From Maribacter_C sp047345145 (GTDB lineage: Bacteria; Bacteroidota; Bacteroidia; Flavobacteriales; Flavobacteriaceae): a stretch of DNA of 64,000 bases. The stretch spans positions 496,001-560,000 of the forward strand of contig NZ_JBLFER010000002.1 of assembly GCF_047345145.1 (NCBI RefSeq), written 5' to 3'. A model generated the notes under the pieces. The model saw only the letters and a program-made list of their open reading frames with translations. It had not been told where the DNA came from and searched no databases. Within the stretch, counting starts at the first letter, position 1, and every line of letters begins with the position of its first letter. This document shows positions 35,598 through 42,890 of the stretch, piece after piece. Made by a program: the position numbers and the translations under genes.

Positions 35598-36536
35598 ATG
35601 AAAAAAGTACTTTTTGTTGCATTAACAATATTGATTGGGGCTTTTACCTATGCCCAAGATGATATGCAAAAAGCAGATGAGCTAAAAGCGATGTTAGGCC
35701 CAAAAGCAGATTCTATTGCTGCCATTCAAGGAAGAATCGATGCCATTCAAGGTGAAATTGATGGATTGCCCGGCTGGAGAAAAGGAATGTTCGGAACCCT
35801 TGGAGCGAACCTTGCAGGTTCTAAAAATTGGTATGGACAAGGAACTCCAAATAACTCTTCAGGAAATATTGGAGTTACTGTAAATGGTTTTGCGAACTTA
35901 AAACAGGAAAAATACTTCTGGAATAATGGCTTAAATGTCAACCTGAATTGGGTGAAAATAGATAATAAGGATATTGATACCGATGATGACAGTTTCAACG
36001 GTACTACTGATGTGTTTAACCTCACCTCACTTTTTGGGTATAACTTGAGTAAAAAGTTTGCTGTTTCTGCTTTGGCGGAATACAGAACTTCTATTATCAA
36101 TAATTTCAACAATCCCGGCTATCTTGATTTTGGTGTTGGTGCCACTTGGCTGCCGATTGAAAATATGGTCGTTGTAATCCATCCCTTAAACTACAACTTT
36201 GTATTTTCTGATAACGATGCTGTATTTGAATCTTCATTAGGAGCAAAAATTGTTGTTGATTATACGAGACAAATAGGAGCAGTTAATTTTAAAACAAACT
36301 TCTCGACTTTTCAAAGTTACAGCAGCGGTGATTTATCTAACTGGACATGGATCAACTCTTTTGGATATACACTTTGGAAAGGAATCGGACTCGGTTTCGA
36401 GTTTGGTCTAAGAAATAACAAACAAGAAGCTTTGGCAAATGCACTCGGTCAAAGTTTAACACCGACACCGACATTTGGTAATGTAGATAATCCTGTACAG
36501 AGCTACTGGTTATTCGGCTTGAACTATTCTTTGTAG
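35598..36536 (+). CDS. DUF3078 outer-membrane/periplasmic protein
   Basis: The protein of 312 residues starts at ATG 35598 (MKKVLFVALTILIGAFTYAQ is a signal peptide); the in-frame 35562 codon is a TTG. A short helical segment (QKADELKAMLGPKADSIAAIQGR) is followed by a beta-rich DUF3078 domain ending in an aromatic residue-containing strand. Barrel-like outer-membrane location is likely. TACATTTG at 35557-35564 is a good -7 box. A strong terminator follows. Confidence 0.9.
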   Translation: MKKVLFVALTILIGAFTYAQDDMQKADELKAMLGPKADSIAAIQGRIDAIQGEIDGLPGWRKGMFGTLGANLAGSKNWYGQGTPNNSSGNIGVTVNGFANLKQEKYFWNNGLNVNLNWVKIDNKDIDTDDDSFNGTTDVFNLTSLFGYNLSKKFAVSALAEYRTSIINNFNNPGYLDFGVGATWLPIENMVVVIHPLNYNFVFSDNDAVFESSLGAKIVVDYTRQIGAVNFKTNFSTFQSYSSGDLSNWTWINSFGYTLWKGIGLGFEFGLRNNKQEALANALGQSLTPTPTFGNVDNPVQSYWLFGLNYSL

Positions 36537-36559
36537 ATAGAAAACTAGTTTAAAAAGTA

Positions 36560-36588
36560 AAACGCCTCGACATTGTCGAGGCGTTTTT
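36560..36588 (+). terminator. Intrinsic terminator T1
   Basis: CGCCTCGAC (36563-36571), loop ATT, GTCGAGGCG (36575-36583) and five T. It ends the DUF3078 transcript. It is followed by AGTTAAGTAGG, a tail shared with terminators T2 and T3. Confidence 0.9.
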
Positions 36589-36880
36589 AGTTAAGTAGGA
36601 TTCGTAAATTTGGTTGTTACAGTCAATAAAATCAAATTTTACGTCAAGTTTGCACTTGAGCGTAATCCAAATAATTAGAATTTTCGGCTAAGATTAGTTT
36701 CATTGGGACATTACACTAAATCTCAAATACATGACGAATGTAAATTTCATCTGGCGCACCCATAAATTTTTGTTGTGAATGAATCAATAGCTGTTGTGAA
36801 TTGCGTTAAAACGTGTGGTTTGATCGATGAAATACATTCAAATTATATAGAAGACAAATATGAAGTAGCTGATAACCAAT
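36563..36880 (+). repeat. Tandem non-coding unit 1 (terminator, AAGTAGG, phased repeats)
   Basis: The unit runs from terminator T1 to T2, about 320 bp with no convincing gene. It shares with units 2 and 3 the AAGTAGG tail, two GTTGTGAA copies 21 bp apart (36772-36800) and ATCGATGAA 28 bp further (36823-36831). The middle part differs from the other two units. If transcribed from just after the repeats, the product would be about 100 nt or less, ending at T2. This is inference. Confidence 0.55.
36774..36800 (+). promoter_or_regulatory. Phased TGTGAA repeats, unit 1
   Basis: TGTGAA at 36774-36779 and 36795-36800, 21 bp apart, each preceded by GT. Same spacing as upstream of the LytTR response regulator. 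Confidence 0.5.
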
Positions 36881-36913
36881 AAAAAAACCCTGAAGTAATT
36901 CAGGGCTTTTTTT
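36881..36913. terminator. Intrinsic terminator T2
   Basis: Seven A, then CCCTGAA (36888-36894), a GTAA tetraloop, TTCAGGG (36899-36905), then a T run to 36913. The A and T runs make it usable on both strands. There is no annotated gene upstream for it to end, apart from the putative unit 1 transcript. Confidence 0.88.
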
Positions 36914-37043
36914 ACTAAGTAGGTTTATCGTAAAATTTGAGTTCCGATTAAAATCAGTTTAAGCTTTCAGATTTCGGTTAAGTTCAAGGGATGATTTGGG
37001 GTCAATACTATCACTTAATTACAATGTAAAGATATATTGGTTT

Positions 37044-37092
37044 TGTGATTCTGCTAAATTAATGTTGTGAACTAAGGCCACAATGTTGTGTG
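37044..37092 (+). promoter_or_regulatory. Phased TGTGA repeats, unit 2
   Basis: TGTGAT at 37044, TGTGAA at 37066 and TGTGTG at 37087, spaced 22 and 21 bp. The last copy is degenerate. Confidence 0.45.
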
Positions 37093-37184
37093 TCGGATGA
37101 ATGGTTTTTCTTATTCGATGAAGAGCACTTAAGGGTTTTAAAAATGCTATTTATTAATGATATGATTAATGAAATATTTCCAAT

Positions 37185-37215
37185 AAAAAAGCCCTCCAGA
37201 ATGGAGGGCGTTTTT
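37185..37215. terminator. Intrinsic terminator T3
   Basis: Six A, GCCCTCCA (37191-37198), loop GAA, TGGAGGGC (37202-37209), then G and five T. The stem sequence differs completely from T1 and T2, although the flanking AAGTAGG tail is kept. Confidence 0.88.
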
Positions 37216-37326
37216 ATCAAGTAGGTTTGGGTAAGCTTGGTTTGGTATTTATTAAGCTTTTAGATTAAAAGTATTGATTTGGGATTAGTGCTATTACTTA
37301 ATTACAAAGTAAAGGTATATTGGTTT

Positions 37327-37375
37327 TGTGATTCTACTAAATTATTGTTGTGAAGTTATGCTGCAATGTTGTGAA
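37327..37375 (+). promoter_or_regulatory. Phased TGTGA repeats, unit 3
   Basis: TGTGAT at 37327, TGTGAA at 37349 and TGTGAA at 37370, spaced 22 and 21 bp. Confidence 0.5.
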
Positions 37376-37533
37376 AAATATAAGAGGTTTTGTTTCTTCG
37401 ATGAACTGCACTTTTATGTAGGAAAATGAAGGAATGTTTTTTGCAAAAGGTATTACAGTGACATCTTTTTTAGACTTTTACTGTCTAAAAAATATAGTGA
37501 AAAGCCCGACCTCGCCATCAGCGAAGTTTTGCC

Positions 37534-38748
37534 CTACTGATACTCATCTAAATTTTCAGGGTAGAGGAAGTTGTTATAAGGAAAACGAGTTACGTGAATA
37601 TCGCGTACCTCATTATAGACTCTTTTTCGAAACTCATCGAGGTTCTCTTTGTTTAAAGCGGAAATGAACAAAGCACGATCACCAACTTTTTGCATCCAAG
37701 TTTGTTTCCACTCTTCGATGGTGAAGTGTTTGTTGGTTTTTTCAGTCACAAGATCATCTTCATCAATGGTCTCATATTCGTATTGATCTATCTTATTAAA
37801 GACCATAATGCTTTTTTTATCAGAGCTTTTGATCTCAGCCAAAATTTTGTTCACTGATTCTATATGCTCTTCAAATTGCGGATGTGATATATCGACTACA
37901 TGCAATAGCAAGTCGGCTTCACGAACTTCGTCTAAGGTGCTTTTGAAACTCTCCACGAGTTGTGTGGGAAGCTTGCGAATAAAACCCACAGTATCACTTA
38001 GAAGAAATGGAAGGTTGCCCAATACGACTTTACGAACTGTCGTATCTAGGGTTGCAAACAGCTTGTTCTCTGCAAACACCTTACTTTTACTTACCACATT
38101 CATTAGTGTCGATTTACCAACATTTGTATAGCCTACAAGCGCAACCCGTACTAAGGCACCGCGATTACCTCGCTGGGTTTCCATTTGGCGATCGATTTTG
38201 GTCAATTTCTTTTTCAGTAGGGAAATGCGATCACGAACAATACGTCTGTCTGTTTCAATTTCCGTTTCACCAGGGCCACGCATTCCAATACCCCCTTTTT
38301 GACGTTCAAGATGTGTCCATAGTCCGGTTAATCTTGGAAGCAGATATTCATATTGTGCCAACTCAACCTGTGTACGAGCATAACTTGTTTGTGCCCGTTG
38401 CGCGAAAATGTCAAGAATAAGGCTCGTGCGATCGATGATCTTACAGCGTAATTGTTTTTCAATATTACGTTGTTGTGCGGGTGTAAGTTCATCATCGAAG
38501 ATTACAGAACCAATTTCATGTTCTTCAACATAGGCTTCTACCTCTAGCATCTTACCACTACCAATTAAGGTTTTTGGGTTGGGCACATCCATACGTTGAA
38601 CGAAGCGTTTGTATACCTCACCTCCTGCAGTATAGGTTAAGAACTCAAGCTCGTCAAGATACTCGGTAACCTTTTCCTCATTCTGTTCGCGGTTCATGAT
38701 ACCAATAAGTACCGCCCTCTCATAATCTATCGACTTCTTTTCCAGCAT
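37534..38748 (-). CDS. hflX: GTPase HflX
   Basis: The 404-residue GTPase binds ribosomes and can rescue stalled or hibernating ones. An N-terminal HflX domain (to about residue 190) with a coiled linker precedes the G domain: GYTNVGKST at 206-214 (G1), DTTVRK (G2), DTVGFI (G3) and NKID (G4). A TAGATTTG -7 box on the minus strand at 38773-38766 is well placed. Confidence 0.95.
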   Translation of the reverse strand: MLEKKSIDYERAVLIGIMNREQNEEKVTEYLDELEFLTYTAGGEVYKRFVQRMDVPNPKTLIGSGKMLEVEAYVEEHEIGSVIFDDELTPAQQRNIEKQLRCKIIDRTSLILDIFAQRAQTSYARTQVELAQYEYLLPRLTGLWTHLERQKGGIGMRGPGETEIETDRRIVRDRISLLKKKLTKIDRQMETQRGNRGALVRVALVGYTNVGKSTLMNVVSKSKVFAENKLFATLDTTVRKVVLGNLPFLLSDTVGFIRKLPTQLVESFKSTLDEVREADLLLHVVDISHPQFEEHIESVNKILAEIKSSDKKSIMVFNKIDQYEYETIDEDDLVTEKTNKHFTIEEWKQTWMQKVGDRALFISALNKENLDEFRKRVYNEVRDIHVTRFPYNNFLYPENLDEYQ

Positions 38749-38765
38749 AAACCTAGTTTAAAGTG

Positions 38766-38795
38766 CAAATCTAGGTAACGATTTTTGTAAATTTG
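38766..38795. promoter_or_regulatory. Overlapping divergent -7 boxes between hflX and the EEP nuclease gene
   Basis: CAAATCTA at 38766-38773 reads TAGATTTG on the minus strand towards hflX. TAAATTTG at 38788-38795 reads towards the plus-strand gene at 38816. Both match TAnnTTTG; neither has a TTG at standard distance. Confidence 0.45.
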
Positions 38796-38815
38796 ATTCC
38801 CCAACGATAAAAACC

Positions 38816-39790
38816 ATGATTTTCTCATTCTTTAAGAAGAAAAAGGGAAAGAACATTTTCACAATAGGTTTCTATAACCTAGAAAATCTGTTTGACACCA
38901 ACGACGATCCAAATACTTTGGACGACGACTTCACACCTACAGGTTTCAAGAAATGGTCAATGAAACGCTATAAGCGTAAACTGTACAAATTGGCCAAGAC
39001 TATTTCTGAAATTGGAGACACATCTACTAAAAACCCTCCAGTATTATTGGGAATTGCAGAGGTTGAAAATGAGAAAGTAATCGAAGATTTAATTGGTGCA
39101 GAACCCCTTCGCGATATTGACTATGGATATGTGCATTATGATTCTCCAGATGAGAGAGGTATCGATACCGCACTTATTTATCAAAAATCAAATTTCGAAG
39201 TACTGTATTCAGAGCCTATTACTTTGATGATTTTCGAAAAGGACGGAAGAAGAGATACCACTCGAGATATTTTATATGTAAAGGGGAAACTAAATAAGGA
39301 AGAAGTACACATTTTTGTTAATCATTGGCCCTCTCGAAGAGATGGTCAGGACGAAACTAGTTCCAAAAGAGTTAAAGCAGCCGAAACCATAAAGGAATAT
39401 ATGGCGAAGATAGAGGCTAAGGTTGAAAGCCCCAATTATATCGTAATGGGTGACTTTAATGATGGCCCTGATTCAGAAAGTATACAATCGCTTATGGAGT
39501 GTGATCATTTATACAACCCTATGGAAAAGTTACTCAGCCCTGAACGCGGTAGTGCGAATTATAAACAGACTTGGATGTTGTTTGACCAAATCATGGTCTC
39601 TCATAATTTATTGAATTATGAAAAAGGCACGCACAGTTTTGCTCATGCTAATATTTTTGATGAAGCCTTTTTAACCGAGTTCAAAGGGAAGTTTAAGGGC
39701 ACACCCTATAGAACGTATGCTGGCCGAAAATACATTGGGGGCTATAGCGATCACTTTCCAGTGTATATTCAATTAAAATACAATGGATAG
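38816..39790 (+). CDS. Endonuclease/exonuclease/phosphatase family protein
   Basis: The 324-residue protein has the EEP fold: FYNLENLFDTNDDP at the start, GIAEVENEKVIEDL (metal-binding Glu), VNHWPSRRDG, VMGDFNDGPDSESI (catalytic Asp/Asn) and a final GGYSDHFPVYIQ with the Asp-His pair. Members of this Bacteroidota group lack a defined substrate; nuclease or phosphodiester hydrolysis is expected. No signal peptide is clear. It converges on the FKBP gene. Confidence 0.9.
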   Translation: MIFSFFKKKKGKNIFTIGFYNLENLFDTNDDPNTLDDDFTPTGFKKWSMKRYKRKLYKLAKTISEIGDTSTKNPPVLLGIAEVENEKVIEDLIGAEPLRDIDYGYVHYDSPDERGIDTALIYQKSNFEVLYSEPITLMIFEKDGRRDTTRDILYVKGKLNKEEVHIFVNHWPSRRDGQDETSSKRVKAAETIKEYMAKIEAKVESPNYIVMGDFNDGPDSESIQSLMECDHLYNPMEKLLSPERGSANYKQTWMLFDQIMVSHNLLNYEKGTHSFAHANIFDEAFLTEFKGKFKGTPYRTYAGRKYIGGYSDHFPVYIQLKYNG

Positions 39791-39807
39791 CATTTTTGGC
39801 CGTAATT

Positions 39808-40269
39808 CTAGTTTACAGAAATCAAGCTTACCTCAAAGACAAGAACTGAACCCCCAGGAATTCCTCTAGTATCAAAACTACCATAACCTAAATGAGAGGG
39901 AACCAAAAGGATGCCGTTACCTCCTTCTTTGAAATAGGTAATACCTTCAGTCCAGCCTTTAATGACTTGCTGCAAGTTAAACGAGATGCCTTCGGAATCA
40001 CTTTCGTCAAACACAGATTTATTCAAGTAGAAGCCTTTATAGGCAACGGTTACGTCTGAGTTTTCACTGGGCTGTTGGCCCGTGCCTAACTCTTCGATAA
40101 CATAATGTAAGCCGGTACTACTTTTTTGGGCGGTTAGATTATTATCAGCGATGTATTTTAGAATTTCTTCTTCATTTTGTGCTGTAAAATCAATTTGTTC
40201 TACTTTTTTATCGTCATTACAAGAAATAATAAGGAGTAATAGAGCGGCGAACAGGGAGTACTTTGTCAT
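39808..40269 (-). CDS. FKBP-type peptidyl-prolyl isomerase, lipoprotein
   Basis: The 153-residue protein has a lipobox (LLLIISCNDD, Cys17) and a C-terminal FKBP domain with VTVAYKGFYLNKSVFDES, VIKGWTEGITYFKEGGNGILLVPSHLGYG and VLVFEVSLI. It probably folds proteins in the envelope. TATATTTG on the minus strand at 40295-40288 is a likely -7 box. Confidence 0.93.
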   Translation of the reverse strand: MTKYSLFAALLLLIISCNDDKKVEQIDFTAQNEEEILKYIADNNLTAQKSSTGLHYVIEELGTGQQPSENSDVTVAYKGFYLNKSVFDESDSEGISFNLQQVIKGWTEGITYFKEGGNGILLVPSHLGYGSFDTRGIPGGSVLVFEVSLISVN

Positions 40270-40329
40270 AGCTAAATTTTAAGGGGGCAAATATAGCAAA
40301 GAAGTATTTCTTACATAGATTCCTCGATG

Positions 40330-41043
40330 TTAAACCTTCTTTAATTCAGTAGCCACTAATAAGTCATCTCCCCTAAGTCTAAGAAAAACCTGTGCTGTGG
40401 TAACCACGTCTAGTTCGCAGTAGGTAATAATCCTATCAAGATCCTTTTCTTCATAGTACACTTCCCTTACCATGCTGCCGTCGATATCTTCTTTAGGAGA
40501 AGGTATGCCTAAAATATTCGCCAGTAATTTGAGGGAAGTAAAATGCTTGTAATCGCCGAATTTCCAAAGTTCCATGGTATCTAAATGTGGAATTTCCCAT
40601 GGTTTTTTACCAAAAAGATTCAGTTTATAGGGAAGTTCCATGTCATGTATAATCATCCGCCTTGCGATATAAGGGAAATCAAACTCCTTGGCATTATGGC
40701 CACATAATAGGTGTTTTGTGCTACTGAAATGGGTAATCAGTAAGTTTTTGAACTCTTTTAGGAGCTTTACCTCATCGCCATGAAAAGTGGTGGTTCTGAA
40801 GGTGCGTATGTCTCCTTTAAAGTTGAAATACCCAACCGATATACATATAATCTTACCGAATTCAGCCCAAATACCTGCTCTTTCATAGAACTCCTCTGGA
40901 GTAAATTCATCTTTACGTTGGTACTTTGACTTTTGCTCCCAAAGTGCTTTTTTCTCGTCATCAAGTTCATCGAAAGATTCTGTTTCAGGAACAGTTTCGA
41001 TATCGAGAAAAAGAATATGTTCTAAATTGATTCTTGTAAGCAT
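40330..41043 (-). CDS. Predicted 3'-5' exonuclease (PolB-type exonuclease domain)
   Basis: The 237-residue protein has an RNase-H-like exonuclease domain. Exo I is FLDIETVPE (Asp14, Glu16), Exo II is in CGHNAKEFDFPYIARR, and Exo III in ITYCELDVVTTAQVFLR. It matches the stand-alone family related to the DNA polymerase B exonuclease domain. A DNA repair or RNA processing role is likely but not defined. It has no partners in the same transcript. Confidence 0.9.
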   Translation of the reverse strand: MLTRINLEHILFLDIETVPETESFDELDDEKKALWEQKSKYQRKDEFTPEEFYERAGIWAEFGKIICISVGYFNFKGDIRTFRTTTFHGDEVKLLKEFKNLLITHFSSTKHLLCGHNAKEFDFPYIARRMIIHDMELPYKLNLFGKKPWEIPHLDTMELWKFGDYKHFTSLKLLANILGIPSPKEDIDGSMVREVYYEEKDLDRIITYCELDVVTTAQVFLRLRGDDLLVATELKKV

Positions 41044-41247
41044 GTTTTGGTGCTAGTTTGACCATTAAATATACAAAGTAAAACCGGAGAAATAAATAAT
41101 AATGTAATTTCCTACTTAAAAAGAAAGAACTGACTTACAAGTTTGTTTTGACTTAAATAGTGCATGCATACCTTTTTTATAAAGCTATATATCTAAAGGA
41201 GTGAGAAGCTTTTTTAATTTGTAAAAAGACTTATCAGTCGGTAATTA

Positions 41248-41721
41248 TCAAAATAAAGAACCTTGCTTCACAGGATTTTCATGTGCTAAAAGCCACTTTT
41301 TACGATGTAATCCGCCAGCATATCCCGTTAGCGAACCATCACTTCCAATTACACGATGACAGGGCACAATAATCCATAGCGGATTCTTTCCATTTGCGGC
41401 GGCAACGGCACGTATTGCCTTTACATCACCAAGTTTTTTGGAAAGTTCTAAATAAGACATGGTTTTCCCATAGGGAATATTGAGAAGTTCTTTCCAAACT
41501 CCCTGTTGAAAAGGAGTTCCTTGAGGTTTCAGTTGAAGATTGAAATTTTCGCGTTGCCCTTCAAAATATTCGTTCAATTGGTAAACGGCATCTTCAAGCA
41601 CTTCCGGAATCACATCGGTAAGTGTCTCTTCTGTATCTAAAACTGATATAGCTGAAAGTCCATCTGTGTCGCCTTCTAATTTTGCAATTCCCAAAGGAGT
41701 AGATATATAGGCGGTTTCCAT
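41248..41721 (-). CDS. ogt: Methylated-DNA--protein-cysteine methyltransferase
   Basis: The 157-residue suicide repair protein removes alkyl groups from O6-alkylguanine. The acceptor is Cys121 in IVPCHRVIGSDGSLTGYAGG. The helix-turn-helix region is around YGKTMSYLELSKKLGDVKAIRAVAAANGKNP. There is no N-terminal Ada regulatory domain. It follows the CNNM/CBS gene by 4 bp. Confidence 0.95.
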   Translation of the reverse strand: METAYISTPLGIAKLEGDTDGLSAISVLDTEETLTDVIPEVLEDAVYQLNEYFEGQRENFNLQLKPQGTPFQQGVWKELLNIPYGKTMSYLELSKKLGDVKAIRAVAAANGKNPLWIIVPCHRVIGSDGSLTGYAGGLHRKKWLLAHENPVKQGSLF

Positions 41722-41725
41722 GGAT

Positions 41726-42838
41726 TTATTCTTCTTTTTCTATTAATCCCGATTTCTTTGCTCTAGTTTCCCAATTCTTACGGGCCAGTTCCTGTAAATC
41801 AGCTACATTGTCGCTTTCGTCCATGATTTCTAAGCCAAGTAAGGTTTCTATGATGTCCTCCATCGTAACCAGGCCGCTTACAGAGCCGTATTCATCAACT
41901 ACTAGCGCCATATGTACTCTTTTGCGAATAAAGGTCTCAAATAGCTCGGGAATGGGTGTATTTCGTTGAGTAATCAAGATATCTCTGCGAATCTCAGACA
42001 AGGAAACTTCTCCATTACCATTTATGATTTCCTCTAAAACATTGTTTTTAAGCACGAAACCGGTAATATGATCTTCTTTCTGGCTGTAAACAGGAATCCT
42101 TGAAAAACGGACTTTAGGATTCTCGGCAAAGAATTCTTGAATGCTCTGGTCTTCAGATGCCATTTTAACGACGGCCCTTGGGGTCATTACATCTTTCACC
42201 AAAACTTCATCAAATCGTAATAAATTTTTGATAATGGTGGATTCAGATTTTTCGAAAACACCATCTTCATGAGCAATATCGGCCATCGCGGTGAAATCTT
42301 CCCGACTAAGTGCGCTTCCATGGTGACCTTTACCCCCTACCAATTTTGTAAAAAGCTGCAGTACCCAAAGCAAACCGGTATATTTTAATGCCAATACCAT
42401 AATGCGCAAAGTTTTGGCGCTAAAGTTGGAAAGTTGCTTCCAGTAGGTCGCTCCAATGGTTTTTGGAATAATCTCTGAGGCAACTAAAATCAAGATGGTC
42501 ATAATCGTAGAAACAACCCCAACCATCAAGTCTTCCGTAAATTCTACACCTAAAATGGAGCGGGTGGTATTTCCATATATTTCAGCATAGGCCGCTTTAG
42601 CTTGAACACCAACTAGAATTGCACCAACCGTATGTGCAATCGTATTTAGGGTAAGAATGGCGATAAGGGGTTTATCCACATCTTTTTTAAGTTCTTCTAA
42701 AGTCGCGGCGTAAGCTTTTCCTTCTTTCTTCTTGAGATTTATAAAGGTTGGATTTACACTCAACAAAACAGCTTCCAAAATGGAGCAGAGAAATGAAAAG
42801 AAAATGGAAATTACAGCGTAAAAAATCAACAGGCCCAT
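41726..42838 (-). CDS. CNNM (DUF21) transporter-like protein with CBS pair, short form
   Basis: The 370-residue membrane protein has an N-terminal DUF21/CNNM region with four hydrophobic helices (about residues 1-150) and two CBS domains (about 195-335, with KDVMTPRAVVKM and VDEYGSVSGLVTMEDIIETLLGLEI). The usual C-terminal CorC_HlyC domain is missing; the protein ends 30 residues after the CBS pair with an acidic-basic tail. The family is linked to Mg2+ or Co2+ transport. Related to, but shorter than, the gliding protein GldE. Confidence 0.9.
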   Translation of the reverse strand: MGLLIFYAVISIFFSFLCSILEAVLLSVNPTFINLKKKEGKAYAATLEELKKDVDKPLIAILTLNTIAHTVGAILVGVQAKAAYAEIYGNTTRSILGVEFTEDLMVGVVSTIMTILILVASEIIPKTIGATYWKQLSNFSAKTLRIMVLALKYTGLLWVLQLFTKLVGGKGHHGSALSREDFTAMADIAHEDGVFEKSESTIIKNLLRFDEVLVKDVMTPRAVVKMASEDQSIQEFFAENPKVRFSRIPVYSQKEDHITGFVLKNNVLEEIINGNGEVSLSEIRRDILITQRNTPIPELFETFIRKRVHMALVVDEYGSVSGLVTMEDIIETLLGLEIMDESDNVADLQELARKNWETRAKKSGLIEKEE

Positions 42839-42890
42839 GTATGGTGGTTTTAATTACGAAGATACCAATTTAATAAGTACTCGAGTGGAT

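Larger units (their letters stand above)
36881..37184 (+). repeat. Tandem non-coding unit 2
   Basis: About 300 bp from T2 to T3. From about 36985 to 37071 it aligns closely with unit 3 (shared AAGCTTT, GATTTGGG, CTTAATTACAA, TATATTGGTTTTGTGATTCT, CTAAATTA). The TCGATGAA element is at 37115-37122. No reading frame is conserved between the units. Confidence 0.6.
37185..37492 (+). repeat. Tandem non-coding unit 3
   Basis: Begins with T3 and continues with the segment closely matching unit 2, then the phased repeats and TTCGATGAAC at 37397-37406. It ends without a standard terminator; an AT-rich inverted repeat TTTTTTAGAC/GTCTAAAAAA lies at 37466-37492. The rest, to the hflX stop at 37534, holds nothing recognisable. 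Confidence 0.55.

Noticed and set aside
36775..36882. A 35-codon GTG frame in unit 1 that ends right before terminator T2
   Set aside because: The matching positions in units 2 and 3 have early stops in all frames, so coding is not conserved. The GTG start is part of the phased repeat itself.
37466..37492. TTTTTTAGAC/GTCTAAAAAA inverted repeat as terminator of unit 3
   Set aside because: The T run comes before and the A run after the stem on both strands, so no U tract follows the hairpin. It does not fit an intrinsic terminator.
37434..37667. A 77-codon plus-strand frame after unit 3
   Set aside because: More than half of it is antisense to the well-supported hflX gene and its product has no recognisable features.
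38007..38420. 137-codon plus-strand frame inside hflX
   Set aside because: Antisense to the GTP-binding domain; no independent support.
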